DNA of 64,000 nt from contig CAVPMW010000023.1 of NCBI GenBank assembly GCA_963706515.1, positions 62,001-126,000 of the forward strand. The letters run 5' to 3'. Under the pieces are notes generated by a model. It was not told the DNA's origin, did not search any database, and saw nothing but the letters and a program-made list of their open reading frames with translations. The stretch comes from CAVPMW01 sp963706515. Its GTDB lineage: Bacteria; Chloroflexota; Anaerolineae; Anaerolineales; UBA4823. The position numbers and the translations under genes were made by a program. This document shows positions 26,496-35,629 of the stretch, piece after piece; within the stretch, counting starts at the first letter, position 1, and each line of letters starts with the position of its first letter.

Positions 26496-27833
26496 ATGAA
26501 TGGTAAGCAGGCTCCTAAGGGCAGCAAGCGCCTGAACGGGCTGACCAATTTATTGGGCTGGTTAGTACCCGGTTTGGGGGTAAAGAGATGGTTTTTCTTT
26601 ATTTTCCTGGGCATTACCCTGATTGCAGTTGGATTCGCGGTAATCATCCTGGAAGTGTACCGTAACTCTCCGGATAACGTCCTCCTGCTGCAGATCCTCT
26701 CGACAGCTTCTTTGCGCTTTTTACCGCGACCCCTGCGCGCCCTTATTTTCGGGAGCCTGGGTCTCGGGATGATCTTGTTCGGCATTTGGGAGCTGAACCG
26801 CTCGATCATGGCGCCATTCTTACGCCCGGGTCGTTCGGTTGTGGATACCCTGCGGGTTCACCGGCAGCGCGAGCGCGGGCCGCGCATTGTCGCCATCGGT
26901 GGCGGGCACGGCCTGGCGACGCTGCTGCGCGGCCTGAAACATTACTCACACAATATCACGGCAATTGTCACGGTTGCGGATGATGGCGGTTCATCGGGCA
27001 GGCTGCGCAAAGATTTAGGCATCCTGCCTCCCGGGGATATTCGCAACTGCCTGGCGGCGCTCTCCAACGACGAGGCTTTGCTGAGCCAGCTGTTCCAATA
27101 TCGCTTTCCAGATAGCAGCGAGGGGTTAGACGGGCATTCGTTCGGCAACTTGTTTATCAGCGCGCTGGCAGAGATCACCGGGAGCTTCGAGGAAGCCGTG
27201 GTTGAATCGGGCAGGGTCCTGGCGGTCTCGGGGCGGGTTTTACCCTCAACCCTGCACGATGTGCGCCTGGATGCCGACGTGGTCCTGCCGGTCATGGCAA
27301 GAGAAGTGCGCGTCGAAGGCGAAAGCCGCATCCCGAAGAGTGTAGGTAAAGTTTTGCGGGTCTGGCTGGAACCCGGCAGCCCGCCAGCCTTCCCCGAGTC
27401 GATCCAGGCGCTGCTCACGGCAGATTTGATCGTGATCGGACCGGGAAGCCTGTATACCAGCATCTTGCCCAATTTGCTGGTGCCAGACCTGATGGCAGCG
27501 GTGCGCGCCAGCCGCGCCTTTAAAGTGTACGTTTGCAACGTGGCTACTCAGACCGGCGAGACCGATGGATTTACGGCTGGAGATCACATCCGGGCAATAG
27601 AAACCCATATCGGCAGCGGCTTTTTCGATACGGCGGTGATCAACGACCTGTTCGAAGGGAAACTGCCGGAAAAAGAGGAGTGGGTAAAGTCTGAGGACGA
27701 TCTTGAGCATATGTATCCGATCCACCGGGCGGGTGTAGTAGACCCGCTGCATCCCTGGCGGCACGAGTCACAGAAATTAGCGCAAGAAATTATCGATTTG
27801 CTTGAAGACCGGACCGGACCTTTGGTAGAATAG
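26496..27833 (+). CDS. yvcK: YvcK/CofD-like UDP-sugar-binding protein with N-terminal membrane spans
   Basis: A 445-residue protein. Two hydrophobic spans (FFFIFLGITLIAVGFAVIIL and ALIFGSLGLGMILFGIW) anchor the N-terminus, as in other Chloroflexota and Firmicutes relatives with a leader region. From about residue 127 the CofD/YvcK domain reads VAIGGGHGLATLLRGL, TVADDGGSSGRLR, LPPGDIRNCLAALS, VVIGPGSLYTSILPNLLV-like text and VCNVATQTGETDGF. YvcK binds UDP-GlcNAc and is needed for gluconeogenic growth and cell shape in Bacillus. Its position ahead of gap-pgk-tpiA supports a link to central carbon flux. It is distinct from cofD at 55249. Confidence 0.88.
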   Translation: MNGKQAPKGSKRLNGLTNLLGWLVPGLGVKRWFFFIFLGITLIAVGFAVIILEVYRNSPDNVLLLQILSTASLRFLPRPLRALIFGSLGLGMILFGIWELNRSIMAPFLRPGRSVVDTLRVHRQRERGPRIVAIGGGHGLATLLRGLKHYSHNITAIVTVADDGGSSGRLRKDLGILPPGDIRNCLAALSNDEALLSQLFQYRFPDSSEGLDGHSFGNLFISALAEITGSFEEAVVESGRVLAVSGRVLPSTLHDVRLDADVVLPVMAREVRVEGESRIPKSVGKVLRVWLEPGSPPAFPESIQALLTADLIVIGPGSLYTSILPNLLVPDLMAAVRASRAFKVYVCNVATQTGETDGFTAGDHIRAIETHIGSGFFDTAVINDLFEGKLPEKEEWVKSEDDLEHMYPIHRAGVVDPLHPWRHESQKLAQEIIDLLEDRTGPLVE

Positions 27834-27909
27834 TGGTTTGGGTTCCTACAAACAAAATATTGCAACCGCATGGAAGCAAAATTCACAAAATAAACTCAGG
27901 AGGTTTGGC

Positions 27910-28967
27910 ATGACTACCCGTGTTGGTATCAATGGATTTGGCAGGATTGGTCGCCAGGTGCTGAAGGCGATCCGGGACCATCACCCGGACGAGCTGGAGG
28001 TGGTGGCGTTCAACGACATCGGCGACCTGCCCACGATGGCACATTTGCTCAAGTACGACTCGAACTACGGTCGCTTCGATGGGCAGATCGAGCTGGGCGA
28101 AGACGGTATATACGTAGACGGTAAGTACGTGAAGGCGTTTAAAGAGACCGATCCGGCGAACATTCCCTGGGGCGACCTGGGCATAGATATCGTCGTTGAA
28201 GGCACCGGGCTCTTTACTATAAAGGAAGATGGGGTCAATAAAAAGGGAAAGACTGTCAAAGGCGCGGTCAACCACATTACGAAAGGCGGCGCTAAGAAAG
28301 TGATCATCACCGCTCCCTCCGAAGGAGAAGACCTGACCGTTGTGTTGGGCGTTAATGAAGGGATGTACGACCCTGCCAAGCATCACGTCATATCGAATGC
28401 TTCGTGCACGACCAATGGTCTGGCGCCGGCAGCCAAGGTAGTCAATGACTCAGTTCAAGATCGTGCGCGGTTTTATGGTCACCGTCCACGCCTACACCAA
28501 CGATCAAAAAATCCTGGACTTGCCCCACAGCGACCTGCGGCGAGCGCGGGCTGCAGCTCTGTCGATCATCCCCACAACCACCGGGGCGGCGCGCGCCCTC
28601 AAGCTGGTCATTCCCGACCTGGCAGGCAAATTGGATGGCTACTCTCTGCGCGTGCCCACGTCCACCGTCTCAGTGATCGATCTGACGGTGGAGATTGAAA
28701 AGGCGACGACCACTGAAGGGCTGCGCCAGGCGTTTAGGGATGCTGCTGCTGGTCCACTGAAAGGCATCCTGGCTGCAGTGGACGAGCCGCTGGTAAGCAT
28801 CGACTACAAGGGAGATACCCACAGCTCATCGGTGGATTTGCCGTTCACTGACCATGCTGGGTAAAGGCGAGAGCACCTTTGCGAAAGTGGTCGCCTGGTA
28901 CGATAACGAATGGGGTTACTCAGTGCGCACTGCCGATCTGGCAGCCTTGCTGGCGAAGTACCTATAA
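27910..28967 (+). CDS. gap: Glyceraldehyde-3-phosphate dehydrogenase (two frame breaks)
   Basis: About 351 residues when repaired. The NAD-binding start GINGFGRIGRQVLKAI and the catalytic Cys in SNASCTTNGLAP are clear; after an extra T near 28450 the text continues as DQFKIVRGFMVTVHAYTNDQ, and after an extra G near 28850 as TTMLGKGESTFAKVV and WYDNEWGYSVR. The usual catalytic His lies in the region around RGFMVTVHAYT. It oxidises and phosphorylates glyceraldehyde-3-phosphate. ATG 27910 has AGGAGG 7 nt ahead; an upstream in-frame start at 27838 is less likely. It is the first gene of a gap-pgk-tpiA series. Confidence 0.93.
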
Positions 28968-28989
28968 ACTGACCAGGGATTTTCTACTC

Positions 28990-29086
28990 AGGAGTTTGGC
29001 TTATCCACAATTGGCGGCAGGCTGCCGTCAATATTCTCGCACGGCTTGGGTATCCTATCAACGAGGGATTAAAGGGCCAAACTCCT
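28990..29086. repeat. 97-bp segment bounded by 11-bp inverted repeats
   Basis: AGGAGTTTGGC (28990-29000) and its perfect complement GCCAAACTCCT (29076-29086) frame most of the gap between gap and pgk. An internal hairpin CGGCAGGCTGCCG lies inside. It may be a small non-autonomous element or an mRNA processing structure. Confidence 0.5.
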
Positions 29087-29110
29087 CTGCGCCCCTAAGG
29101 GAGAGGATCG

Positions 29111-30287
29111 ATGTTCAATAAAAAGACTGTTAAAGATATCGACGTCACCGGGAAGCGCGTCCTGGTGCGGGTGGATTTCAACGTTCCGATCAAAGACGGG
29201 AAAGTGGCAGATGATACACGCATCCGTGCGGCGCTGCCGACGATCCAGTACCTGCTGGAGCACAAAGCCGCGGTGATCCTGTGCTCGCACCTGGGAAGAC
29301 CGAAAGGACGCGCCCGATCCGAAATATACCCTGCAGCCTGTAGCCAGCTACCTTTCCGGTCTGCTGGGAATACCGGTAGCTTTCTGCCCTGAAGCCGTAG
29401 GACCGGAAGCCGAGAAAGCGGCGCACGCCCTCCAGCCGGGTCAGGTGCTCTTGCTGGAAAATACCCGCTTCTACCCAGGCGAGACGAAAAACGACCCAAA
29501 GATGGCTGGACAGCTGGCATCCCTGGCGGACATCTACGTCAACGACGCCTTTGGGTCGGCGCACAGGGCGCACGCTTCCACGGAAGGGGTCGCCCATATC
29601 CTGCCGGGGGTAGCCGGATTCTTGATGGAAGACGAGATCAAGTATTTGGACCAGGCAATTGAAAACCCGAAGCGGCCGTTTTTAGCCATCCTGGGCGGGG
29701 CGAAGATCAGCGACAAGATCGGGGTAATCCGCAACCTGCTGAAAAAAGCCGACCAGGTGCAGATCGGCGGGGGGATGGCGAACACCTTCTTCAAAGCCCA
29801 GGGCTATCCGGTTGGCGATTCGCTGGTCGAGGATGAGGCGCTCGATACCGCGCGCGAGCTGATCGCTGCCGGGTATGGCAAGCTCCGCTTGCCGGTGGAC
29901 GTAGTCATCGCGGACAAGTTCGAGGCAGAAGCTGCGACTAAAACGATGGATATGGGGCCGATCCCGGATGGCTGGCGGATCATGGATATTGGACCGGAGA
30001 CCGCCAAAGCATACGCCAGGGTGATCCACACCGCGGGAACGGTGGTCTGGAACGGACCGATGGGCGTGTTCGAATTCCCGAAGTTCGCCGCAGGCACAGT
30101 TGAGGTCGCGCGAGCAGTGGCGGACAGCCAGGCGATCTCGATCATCGGAGGCGGCGATTCGGTGGCGGCGATCAACCAGGCGGGGCTGCAAGATAAGATC
30201 ACCCACATCTCAACCGGCGGCGGTGCTTCGCTCGAGATGCTGGAGGGGATCCCCCTCCCGGGTCTGGTCGCGCTGCAAGACAAGTAG
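29111..30287 (+). CDS. pgk: Phosphoglycerate kinase (one frame break)
   Basis: About 392 residues when repaired. The N-terminal substrate domain reads KRVLVRVDFNVPIKDGKV and CSHLGRPKG; after one extra C near 29309 it continues APDPKYTLQPVASYL and LLENTRFYPGE. The nucleotide domain has AILGGAKISDKIGV, GGGMANTF, WNGPMGVFE and the closing ISIIGGGDSVAA. It makes ATP from 1,3-bisphosphoglycerate. Length matches bacterial enzymes. AAGGGAGAG precedes the ATG. Confidence 0.95.
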
Positions 30288-30308
30288 GACCGGAATCCTT
30301 CGGAGCAG

Positions 30309-30341
30309 CCGGTAGAGGCGAGATACGCCGAGGCCGGCATC
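30309..30341 (+). other. Intercistronic hairpin between pgk and tpiA
   Basis: GCCGG..GGCG-AGATA-CGCC..CCGGC forms a two-tier stem in the 98-bp gap. No T-run follows, so an RNA-processing or stabilising hairpin is more likely than a terminator. Confidence 0.35.
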
Positions 30342-30385
30342 CCCTGCTGGGTTTTCTGGACTTGATTTCATATGTGAGGGAATGC

Positions 30386-31162
30386 ATGCGCACACCATTC
30401 ATTGCTGGAAATTGGAAGATGTTCAAGACTGTGGCGGAGACCCGCCATCTGGTGTCTGAGCTCGTTCCCGGGCTGCAAGCTATCCAGGGGGTGGAGAAGG
30501 TGATCTGCCCGCCGTTCAGCTCCCTGCTGGCCGCGGCTGCGCTCCTGGAAGGGACGGATATCGGGCTGGGCGCTCAGAATATGCATTGGGAGGTCTCGGG
30601 GGCATTCACCGGGGAGATCTCTCCGGTTATGGTGGCGGAGCTGTGCCGTTTTGTGATCATCGGTCACTCGGAGCGGCGCACTTATTTTGGCGAGAGCGAT
30701 GAGACCGTGCGCAGGAAGGTAGAAGCCGCTCTGCTGCACGGGCTGACGCCGATCGTGTGTGTGGGCGAGACGCTGAATGAGAATGTGACCGGGAAGACTG
30801 TAGAAGTGGTTTCGCGCCAGCTGAAGGAAGGCCTGGCTGGGATCAGCCTGGACGAGGAAGCCCCGGAGACTGGCAGCACCGCACTGGTGATCGCCTACGA
30901 GCCCGTGTGGGCAATCGGAACCGGGCGTGCGGCTACCGCTGAGGGCGCCAATTCGGTCGTGGGTGACATTATCCGTCCGGCGCTGAGGGAGCTGTTCGGC
31001 GCCGAATTAGCCCAGGCGATACGGGTGCTGTACGGCGGATCGGTGAACAGCGCGAATGCGGCTGAGTTCTTCCACATGCCCGAGATCGATGGGGCATTGG
31101 TTGGCGGAGCCAGCCTGAAATCGGCTGACTTCACCCAGATCGTCCAGGCTGCAACGGGGTGA
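30386..31162 (+). CDS. tpiA: Triose-phosphate isomerase
   Basis: A 258-residue TIM-barrel enzyme interconverting dihydroxyacetone phosphate and glyceraldehyde-3-phosphate. Catalytic Lys is in AGNWKMFKT, His in IGHSERRTYF, and Glu in AYEPVWAIGTG; the phosphate loop is LYGGSVNSANA and GALVGGASL. ATG 30386 (MRTPFIAGNWKM) is preferred over 30362 by family alignment. It closes the gap-pgk-tpiA glycolytic cluster and shows no frame break. Confidence 0.97.
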   Translation: MRTPFIAGNWKMFKTVAETRHLVSELVPGLQAIQGVEKVICPPFSSLLAAAALLEGTDIGLGAQNMHWEVSGAFTGEISPVMVAELCRFVIIGHSERRTYFGESDETVRRKVEAALLHGLTPIVCVGETLNENVTGKTVEVVSRQLKEGLAGISLDEEAPETGSTALVIAYEPVWAIGTGRAATAEGANSVVGDIIRPALRELFGAELAQAIRVLYGGSVNSANAAEFFHMPEIDGALVGGASLKSADFTQIVQAATG

Positions 31163-31260
31163 CCGGGAGGGAGCCTGCCGGTGAGGATATTCCTGCGGGC
31201 GTGCCCGGCGGCGATGGCCGGCGAATGACCTGCCGCTTGCGGGCAGGGCGGTAAAAGTCG

Positions 31261-32019
31261 ATGCTGGCTGAGTGGCGCGGCGTCGTGTGGCTCCTGCTTC
31301 TGCTGGGGCCACTTTTATTTGCGCAGCGGCACCTCCACAAGGAAGTGCAGGGGGTGCTGCTGCTGCTCACCCGGCGGATCGATATCTCCACGATGCTTTT
31401 TTCCATCTTGTTCTTTCCGGGCATCCTGCTGCACGAGAGCAGCCATTACGTGACTGCCCGCCTGTTAAGAGTGCGGACGGGGAAGTTCTCCTTGCTGCCT
31501 AAGGCGCTGCCGAACGGGCGCCTGCAGCTGGGCTACGTAGAGACGGCTTCGACGGACTGGCTGCGGGATGCCTTGATCGGGGCGGCGCCTTTGCTGGCGG
31601 GGGTGGTCTTCGTGGGCTACGTCGGCCTCGTCCAATTTGACCTGCCCGAGCTGTACCGGCTGGTGCTCAGCGAAGGTCCCGCGGCGATCCAGGCGGGAAT
31701 TACCCGGCTGGTGGGCCAGCCCGATTTCTGGATCTGGGTTTACCTGGTGGTGACCGTCAGCAGCACCATGCTGCCCTCCGCCTCCGACCGCAGGGCATGG
31801 CTCCCGCTGCTGGTGGCCGCGGCGATCTTGCTGGGGGTGAGCCTGCTGGCGGGGGCGGGGCCCTGGCTGATGACAAACCTTGCGCCGCTGCTCAATATCG
31901 TGCTCGAGGTCGTGGCATTCGTCTTCGGGATCAGCCTGGCAATCCAGCTCCTGCTGCTGGCGCCGCTGTGGCTGCTGCGCCAGGGCTTGAGCTGGCTGAC
32001 GCACAGCGCAATAAACTGA
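31261..32019 (+). CDS. Multi-pass membrane protein with HExxH zinc-protease motif
   Basis: A 252-residue membrane protein with about 5-6 spans. Near residue 60 it carries LLHESSHYVTARLL, an HExxH zinc-binding motif at the end of a hydrophobic segment, as in site-2-protease/M50 relatives. A possible third ligand is not obvious; the later MLPSASDRRAWLP may correspond to the family's second conserved Asp region. It follows tpiA by 98 bp and precedes the exopolysaccharide locus. Peptidase activity is inferred from the motif. Confidence 0.55.
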   Translation: MLAEWRGVVWLLLLLGPLLFAQRHLHKEVQGVLLLLTRRIDISTMLFSILFFPGILLHESSHYVTARLLRVRTGKFSLLPKALPNGRLQLGYVETASTDWLRDALIGAAPLLAGVVFVGYVGLVQFDLPELYRLVLSEGPAAIQAGITRLVGQPDFWIWVYLVVTVSSTMLPSASDRRAWLPLLVAAAILLGVSLLAGAGPWLMTNLAPLLNIVLEVVAFVFGISLAIQLLLLAPLWLLRQGLSWLTHSAIN

Positions 32020-32024
32020 TAGGG

Positions 32025-32054
32025 TTGCTCATTAGACCGGTCCTGGAGTACACT
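32025..32054 (+). promoter_or_regulatory. Possible promoter for the exopolysaccharide locus
   Basis: TTGCTC (32025-32030) and TACACT (32049-32054) lie 18 bp apart in the 176-bp gap before the first gene of the locus. The match is moderate. About 130 nt of leader would follow, available for the NusG-type antiterminator encoded downstream. Confidence 0.35.
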
Positions 32055-32195
32055 AACCTGGCATTTATTAATCTACCCTTAAGCAGAGAGAAGCCTTCGC
32101 AGAGGTGAAAGAGCCCACGAAGCCTTTTTTGCTATATCCTTCCACAGAAACACACATTGCAACAAGCTATCAAGCTGACACCAACGAGGTATCCC

Positions 32196-32453
32196 ATGAG
32201 CGAAGAACTGACCAAGAAAGCATTGACCGGCGGCAGCCTTTCTCCGGCGAGGTACCGGTTCTTACAGGACGAGCAGATCGCGATGATCGACGAGGCGCTG
32301 GCTTCCCTGGGTGAGTTCGGGGAAATTCGCCTGGTCGTGGAAAAAGGGCGGCTGCGATTCCTGATCACCCAGCAGAGCTTCGACGCCTTGAAATGGCAGC
32401 CCGGCGTCCTGAGCGCGGCTGCGGGGGGCAATCAAGGCAATGGCAGTCGCTGA
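32196..32453 (+). CDS. Small hypothetical protein preceding the NusG paralogue
   Basis: An 85-residue soluble protein, MSEELTKKALTGGSLSPARY at the start, predicted mostly helical with a central strand pair (GEIRLVVEKGRLRFLIT). ATG 32196 has GAGG 6 nt upstream and is preferred to 32157. It is 19 bp upstream of the NusG-like gene, so it is almost certainly cotranscribed and perhaps functionally tied to it. No known domain recognised. Confidence 0.65.
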   Translation: MSEELTKKALTGGSLSPARYRFLQDEQIAMIDEALASLGEFGEIRLVVEKGRLRFLITQQSFDALKWQPGVLSAAAGGNQGNGSR

Positions 32454-32472
32454 GTGGGATTGAGGTCAGCAC

Positions 32473-33021
32473 ATGGCTAAGTTCTGGTATGCACTGCGCA
32501 GCAAGCCGCGCAAAGAGGAGGCGCTCTGGCATCACGCCCTGGAGCAGGGGATGGAGGTCTTTTTACCGCGGGTGCGGGTGCACCGGGTGAACCCGCGTGC
32601 CCGCAAGCTGCAGCCCTATTTCCCAGGCTACATGTTCCTGCGGGCGGACCTGGAAGAGAGCGGCCTCTCCCGCTTCCAGTGGATGCCGTATTCGGTTGGG
32701 CTGGTGACCTTCGGCGGGGAGCCGGCGATCGTCCCCGACCACCTGATCTACGAGGTGCGGCGCAAGGTCGAGGAGATCCAGGCGGCAGGCGGGGAGGTGT
32801 TCGCCGGTCTGAATACAGGCGATACGGTGCGCATCAACGAAGGGCCGTTCAAAGGCTACGAAGCGATCTTCGACGCGCGCCTGCCGGGCAACGAGCGAGT
32901 GCGGGTGCTGCTGGAATTCCTGGGCAGCCAGAGGAAGGTGCAGGTTGAGCTGGATGCCGGGCAGATCCAGCAGGTAAAAAAGCCGGAGAAGCGCAAGGGC
33001 AGCGAGACAGGGAAGCAGTGA
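32473..33021 (+). CDS. NusG-family specialised transcription antiterminator (RfaH/UpxY-like)
   Basis: A 182-residue protein with an N-terminal NGN domain (WYALRSKPRKEEALWHHAL, FLPRVRV, KLQPYFPGYMFLRAD) and a C-terminal KOW segment (FAGLNTGDTVRINEGPFKGY). The tail is short and Lys/Glu rich. It lacks the features of housekeeping NusG and heads a large polysaccharide operon, the usual setting of RfaH, UpxY and LoaP paralogues that let polymerase read long operons. Recruitment site not identified. Confidence 0.85.
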   Translation: MAKFWYALRSKPRKEEALWHHALEQGMEVFLPRVRVHRVNPRARKLQPYFPGYMFLRADLEESGLSRFQWMPYSVGLVTFGGEPAIVPDHLIYEVRRKVEEIQAAGGEVFAGLNTGDTVRINEGPFKGYEAIFDARLPGNERVRVLLEFLGSQRKVQVELDAGQIQQVKKPEKRKGSETGKQ

Positions 33022-33039
33022 GCCCGAGCGGCGGAAGGA

Positions 33040-33094
33040 AAGCCTGAGGCAGAAGCCTGAGGCAGGAAGCCTTAGGCAGGAAGCGTTGGGCCGG
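33040..33094. repeat. 14-bp tandem repeat, about four units
   Basis: Units AAGCCTGAGGCAG, AAGCCTGAGGCAGG, AAGCCTTAGGCAGG and AAGCGTTGGGCCGG lie head to tail between the NusG-like gene and gmd. The core GCCTNAGGC is itself a small palindrome. A related three-unit array is at 63606-63647. Confidence 0.7.
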
Positions 33095-33199
33095 AGGCGG
33101 GGCTTCTCCACGAATATGATTAACAAAATCCGCGGGTGTCGGAAGGGCGGAGCGCGGAGACAACCTTGAAGAAGGATGGATTTCGGTCAAAGGAAAAGT

Positions 33200-34264
33200 A
33201 TGAAAAAAGCATTGATCACAGGCATTACCGGTCAGGATGGCTCGTACCTGGCAGAGCTGCTGCTTGACCAGGGCTACGAGGTGCACGGGCTGATCCGGCG
33301 GGCGAGCAGCTTCAATACCAGCCGCATCGATCACCTGTACAACGATCCGCACAGCCAGAATGGGGTAAACCTACACCTGCATTACGGCGACGTGGCAGCG
33401 TCGGGCAACCTGATCGAGCTGATCTACAACATCCGCCCGGAGGAGGTGTACCACCTGGCGGCGCAGAGCCACGTGCGGGTGAGCTTCGACCTGCCGGAAT
33501 ACACCGGGGACGTGACCGGGCTGGGGACGATGCGCATCCTGGAGGCGATCCGCAAGAGCGGGGTAGGGGCGCGGTTCTACCAGGCATCTTCCAGCGAGAT
33601 GTTCGGCTGCGCGCCGCCGCCGCAGAACGAGGGGACGCTGTTCCAGCCGCAGAGCCCGTATGCCGCGGCGAAGGTCTACGCCTTCTACATGACCCGGAAC
33701 TACCGCCAGGCGTACGGATTGTTCGGCTGCAACGGGATCCTGTTCAACCACGAGTCGCCGCGGCGGGGGGAGACGTTCGTGACGCGCAAGATCACCCGGG
33801 CGGTGGCGGCGATCAAAGCGGGGAAGCAGAAGAAGCTGTTCCTGGGGAACCTGGAGGCGCGGCGCGATTGGGGCTACGCGCCGGACTACGTGGCGGCGAT
33901 GTGGAAGATGCTGCAGCACGAGCGGGCGGACGACTTCGTGATCGGGACGGGGGAGGCGCACTCGGTGCGGGAGTTCCTGCAGGAGGCCTTCGGCTACGTG
34001 AACCTGGACTGGGGCGACTACGTCGAGATCGACCCGCGCTACTTCCGCCCGACGGAGGTGGATTACTTGCTGGCGGACCCGACGAAGGCGCGCCAGGAGC
34101 TGGGCTGGGAGCCGCGCATCTTTTTCCGAGACCTGGTGCGGATCATGGTGGACGCCGACCTGGAGCTGAGCGGGCAAGAAGCGCCGGGTGAAGGGCGCAA
34201 GCTGCTGGAGAAGCACCACGGGAAGTGGCACCGTTGGGAAAGCCAGGTGGTGAGCATGCGCTAG
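33200..34264 (+). CDS. gmd: GDP-mannose 4,6-dehydratase
   Basis: A 354-residue extended short-chain dehydrogenase. NAD(P) motif GITGQDGSYLAELLL at the start, RRASSFNTSRIDHLY and HYGDVAASGNLIELI as in Gmd, the catalytic Ser/Thr region ASSSEMFG, and YAAAK with the active-site Tyr and Lys. FNHESPRRGETFVTRKI is a further Gmd hallmark. It converts GDP-mannose to GDP-4-keto-6-deoxymannose, precursor of GDP-fucose, rhamnose or perosamine. ATG 33200 with AAAGGA upstream is preferred over 33176. The enzymes for the next step are not in the window. Confidence 0.95.
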   Translation: MKKALITGITGQDGSYLAELLLDQGYEVHGLIRRASSFNTSRIDHLYNDPHSQNGVNLHLHYGDVAASGNLIELIYNIRPEEVYHLAAQSHVRVSFDLPEYTGDVTGLGTMRILEAIRKSGVGARFYQASSSEMFGCAPPPQNEGTLFQPQSPYAAAKVYAFYMTRNYRQAYGLFGCNGILFNHESPRRGETFVTRKITRAVAAIKAGKQKKLFLGNLEARRDWGYAPDYVAAMWKMLQHERADDFVIGTGEAHSVREFLQEAFGYVNLDWGDYVEIDPRYFRPTEVDYLLADPTKARQELGWEPRIFFRDLVRIMVDADLELSGQEAPGEGRKLLEKHHGKWHRWESQVVSMR

Positions 34265-34294
34265 GAGCTCGAGATTGGTTTTGAAAAAAACGAA

Positions 34295-35599
34295 ATGCTT
34301 AAGAACATCGTAGTCACCTTCGGCACGTCCATCGCTATTCTATGCGTCAACATCGCCACCGGGATCCTGACTGCGCGGCTGCTCGGACCGGCAGGCAAAG
34401 GCGAGCTGACCGCGGTGATGATCTGGCCGAACGTGCTGGCGGTGCTGGGCAGCCTGGGACTGGTGGAATCGGTGGTGTATTTTACGGGGAGGGAGGGGGA
34501 CGATGTCCCGTCGATCTGGACGGGCGCCATTTTTGCCGGCATATTCCAATCGATTGTGCTCATACCCATCGGGTTGATCCTGCTGCCCCTGCTGCTGCAC
34601 CAATATAACAGCGCGATTATCGCAACCGGGCTGTTATTCCTGCTATTTATTCCCTTAAACCTGCTGACACTTTACCAAAATTCGATCTTTCAGGGCAGGC
34701 TGCAGATGCGCACTTTCAACCTGGTGCGTTTCCTGGTGAGTGCGGTTTACCTTATTGGCCTGGTGTACCTGTGGGTGCAAGGGAAATTTACTGTATGGAA
34801 CTGCACCATCTCGCTTTTACTGGCAAATTTAACGGTGCTGATTTACCAGCTCATAATTTTATGGAGAAGCGGCTGGATCCACTGGAATTATCAATGGATA
34901 TTGTTGAAGAAAATGCTCCGTTATGGTATCCGCGCTCAATTAGGCAACGTTTCTTCGTTATTAAATCTACGATTAGACCAAATGGCAATGTCGGTATTAA
35001 TCGCCCCGGCTATGCTCGGTTTTTACGTCGTAGGCGTCACTTACAGCAACGGGGTAAATATCATCTCGAACGCTATCGCGGCAGTCTCATTCCCGTCTAT
35101 CTCACGTACGAATGACTTGAACGTCCAGAGGGATTTGATCGAGCGTTTTTTCAGGCTCAACCTGTGGGGCTGCTGCCTGGCAGGATTATTCCTGGGGATA
35201 GCGGCTGCCTGGCTGATACCGCTTTTGTTCGGGCAGAATTACGCGCCGGCAGTAACGGCTGCGATCATCCTGGTGATTGCGGGGGTGGTGGCTGGCCTGA
35301 ATACGCTGATGGTTTCCGTATTGAAGGGGGTGGGTAAGCCGATCGTGTCTTCCTACGGGGAGGTGATCAGCTTGATTGCCACGGTGACCTTCCTCATCCT
35401 GCTGCTCCCGCGCTGGAACATCATCGGCGCGGCGGTGACCTCGTTGATTGCCTATTCGATCACCTGCGTTTATTTGTTTGTGTTCTTGTATAAAAAATAT
35501 TCCTTCCCAATCAGGAAGCTGATCCTGCCCCAAAGGGATGATTTTCTTACCGCCAAAAAAGCACTTATGCGAGCCAGACAAGCGGCAAGCTCCTATTGA
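34295..35599 (+). CDS. Polysaccharide flippase (Wzx/MATE-like)
   Basis: A 434-residue membrane protein with about 12-14 spans, starting LKNIVVTFGTSIAILCVNIA and containing TARLLGPAGKGELTAVM, the usual opening of lipid-linked oligosaccharide flippases. It would move undecaprenyl-linked repeat units across the membrane for a Wzy-type pathway. Base composition drops here relative to gmd, marking entry into an AT-richer stretch. Specificity unknown. Confidence 0.85.
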   Translation: MLKNIVVTFGTSIAILCVNIATGILTARLLGPAGKGELTAVMIWPNVLAVLGSLGLVESVVYFTGREGDDVPSIWTGAIFAGIFQSIVLIPIGLILLPLLLHQYNSAIIATGLLFLLFIPLNLLTLYQNSIFQGRLQMRTFNLVRFLVSAVYLIGLVYLWVQGKFTVWNCTISLLLANLTVLIYQLIILWRSGWIHWNYQWILLKKMLRYGIRAQLGNVSSLLNLRLDQMAMSVLIAPAMLGFYVVGVTYSNGVNIISNAIAAVSFPSISRTNDLNVQRDLIERFFRLNLWGCCLAGLFLGIAAAWLIPLLFGQNYAPAVTAAIILVIAGVVAGLNTLMVSVLKGVGKPIVSSYGEVISLIATVTFLILLLPRWNIIGAAVTSLIAYSITCVYLFVFLYKKYSFPIRKLILPQRDDFLTAKKALMRARQAASSY

Positions 35600-35629
35600 T
35601 CCCGCGATCTACATAAACGATTTCAACGT

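Noticed and set aside
28440..28860. Programmed frameshifting in gap
   Set aside because: No slippery heptamer or conserved downstream structure is present, and similar single-base breaks affect dozens of unrelated genes.
31247..31260. ops/JUMPstart-like site (GGCGGTAAAAG) for the NusG paralogue
   Set aside because: Only seven bases match GGCGGTAG, and it lies before an unrelated membrane-protein gene about 900 bp upstream of the locus.
33371..34231. A 286-codon open frame on the minus strand opposite gmd
   Set aside because: It is antisense to a clearly conserved gene, is rich in Arg, Leu, Val and His as expected from reversed GC-rich codons, and has no recognisable domain.
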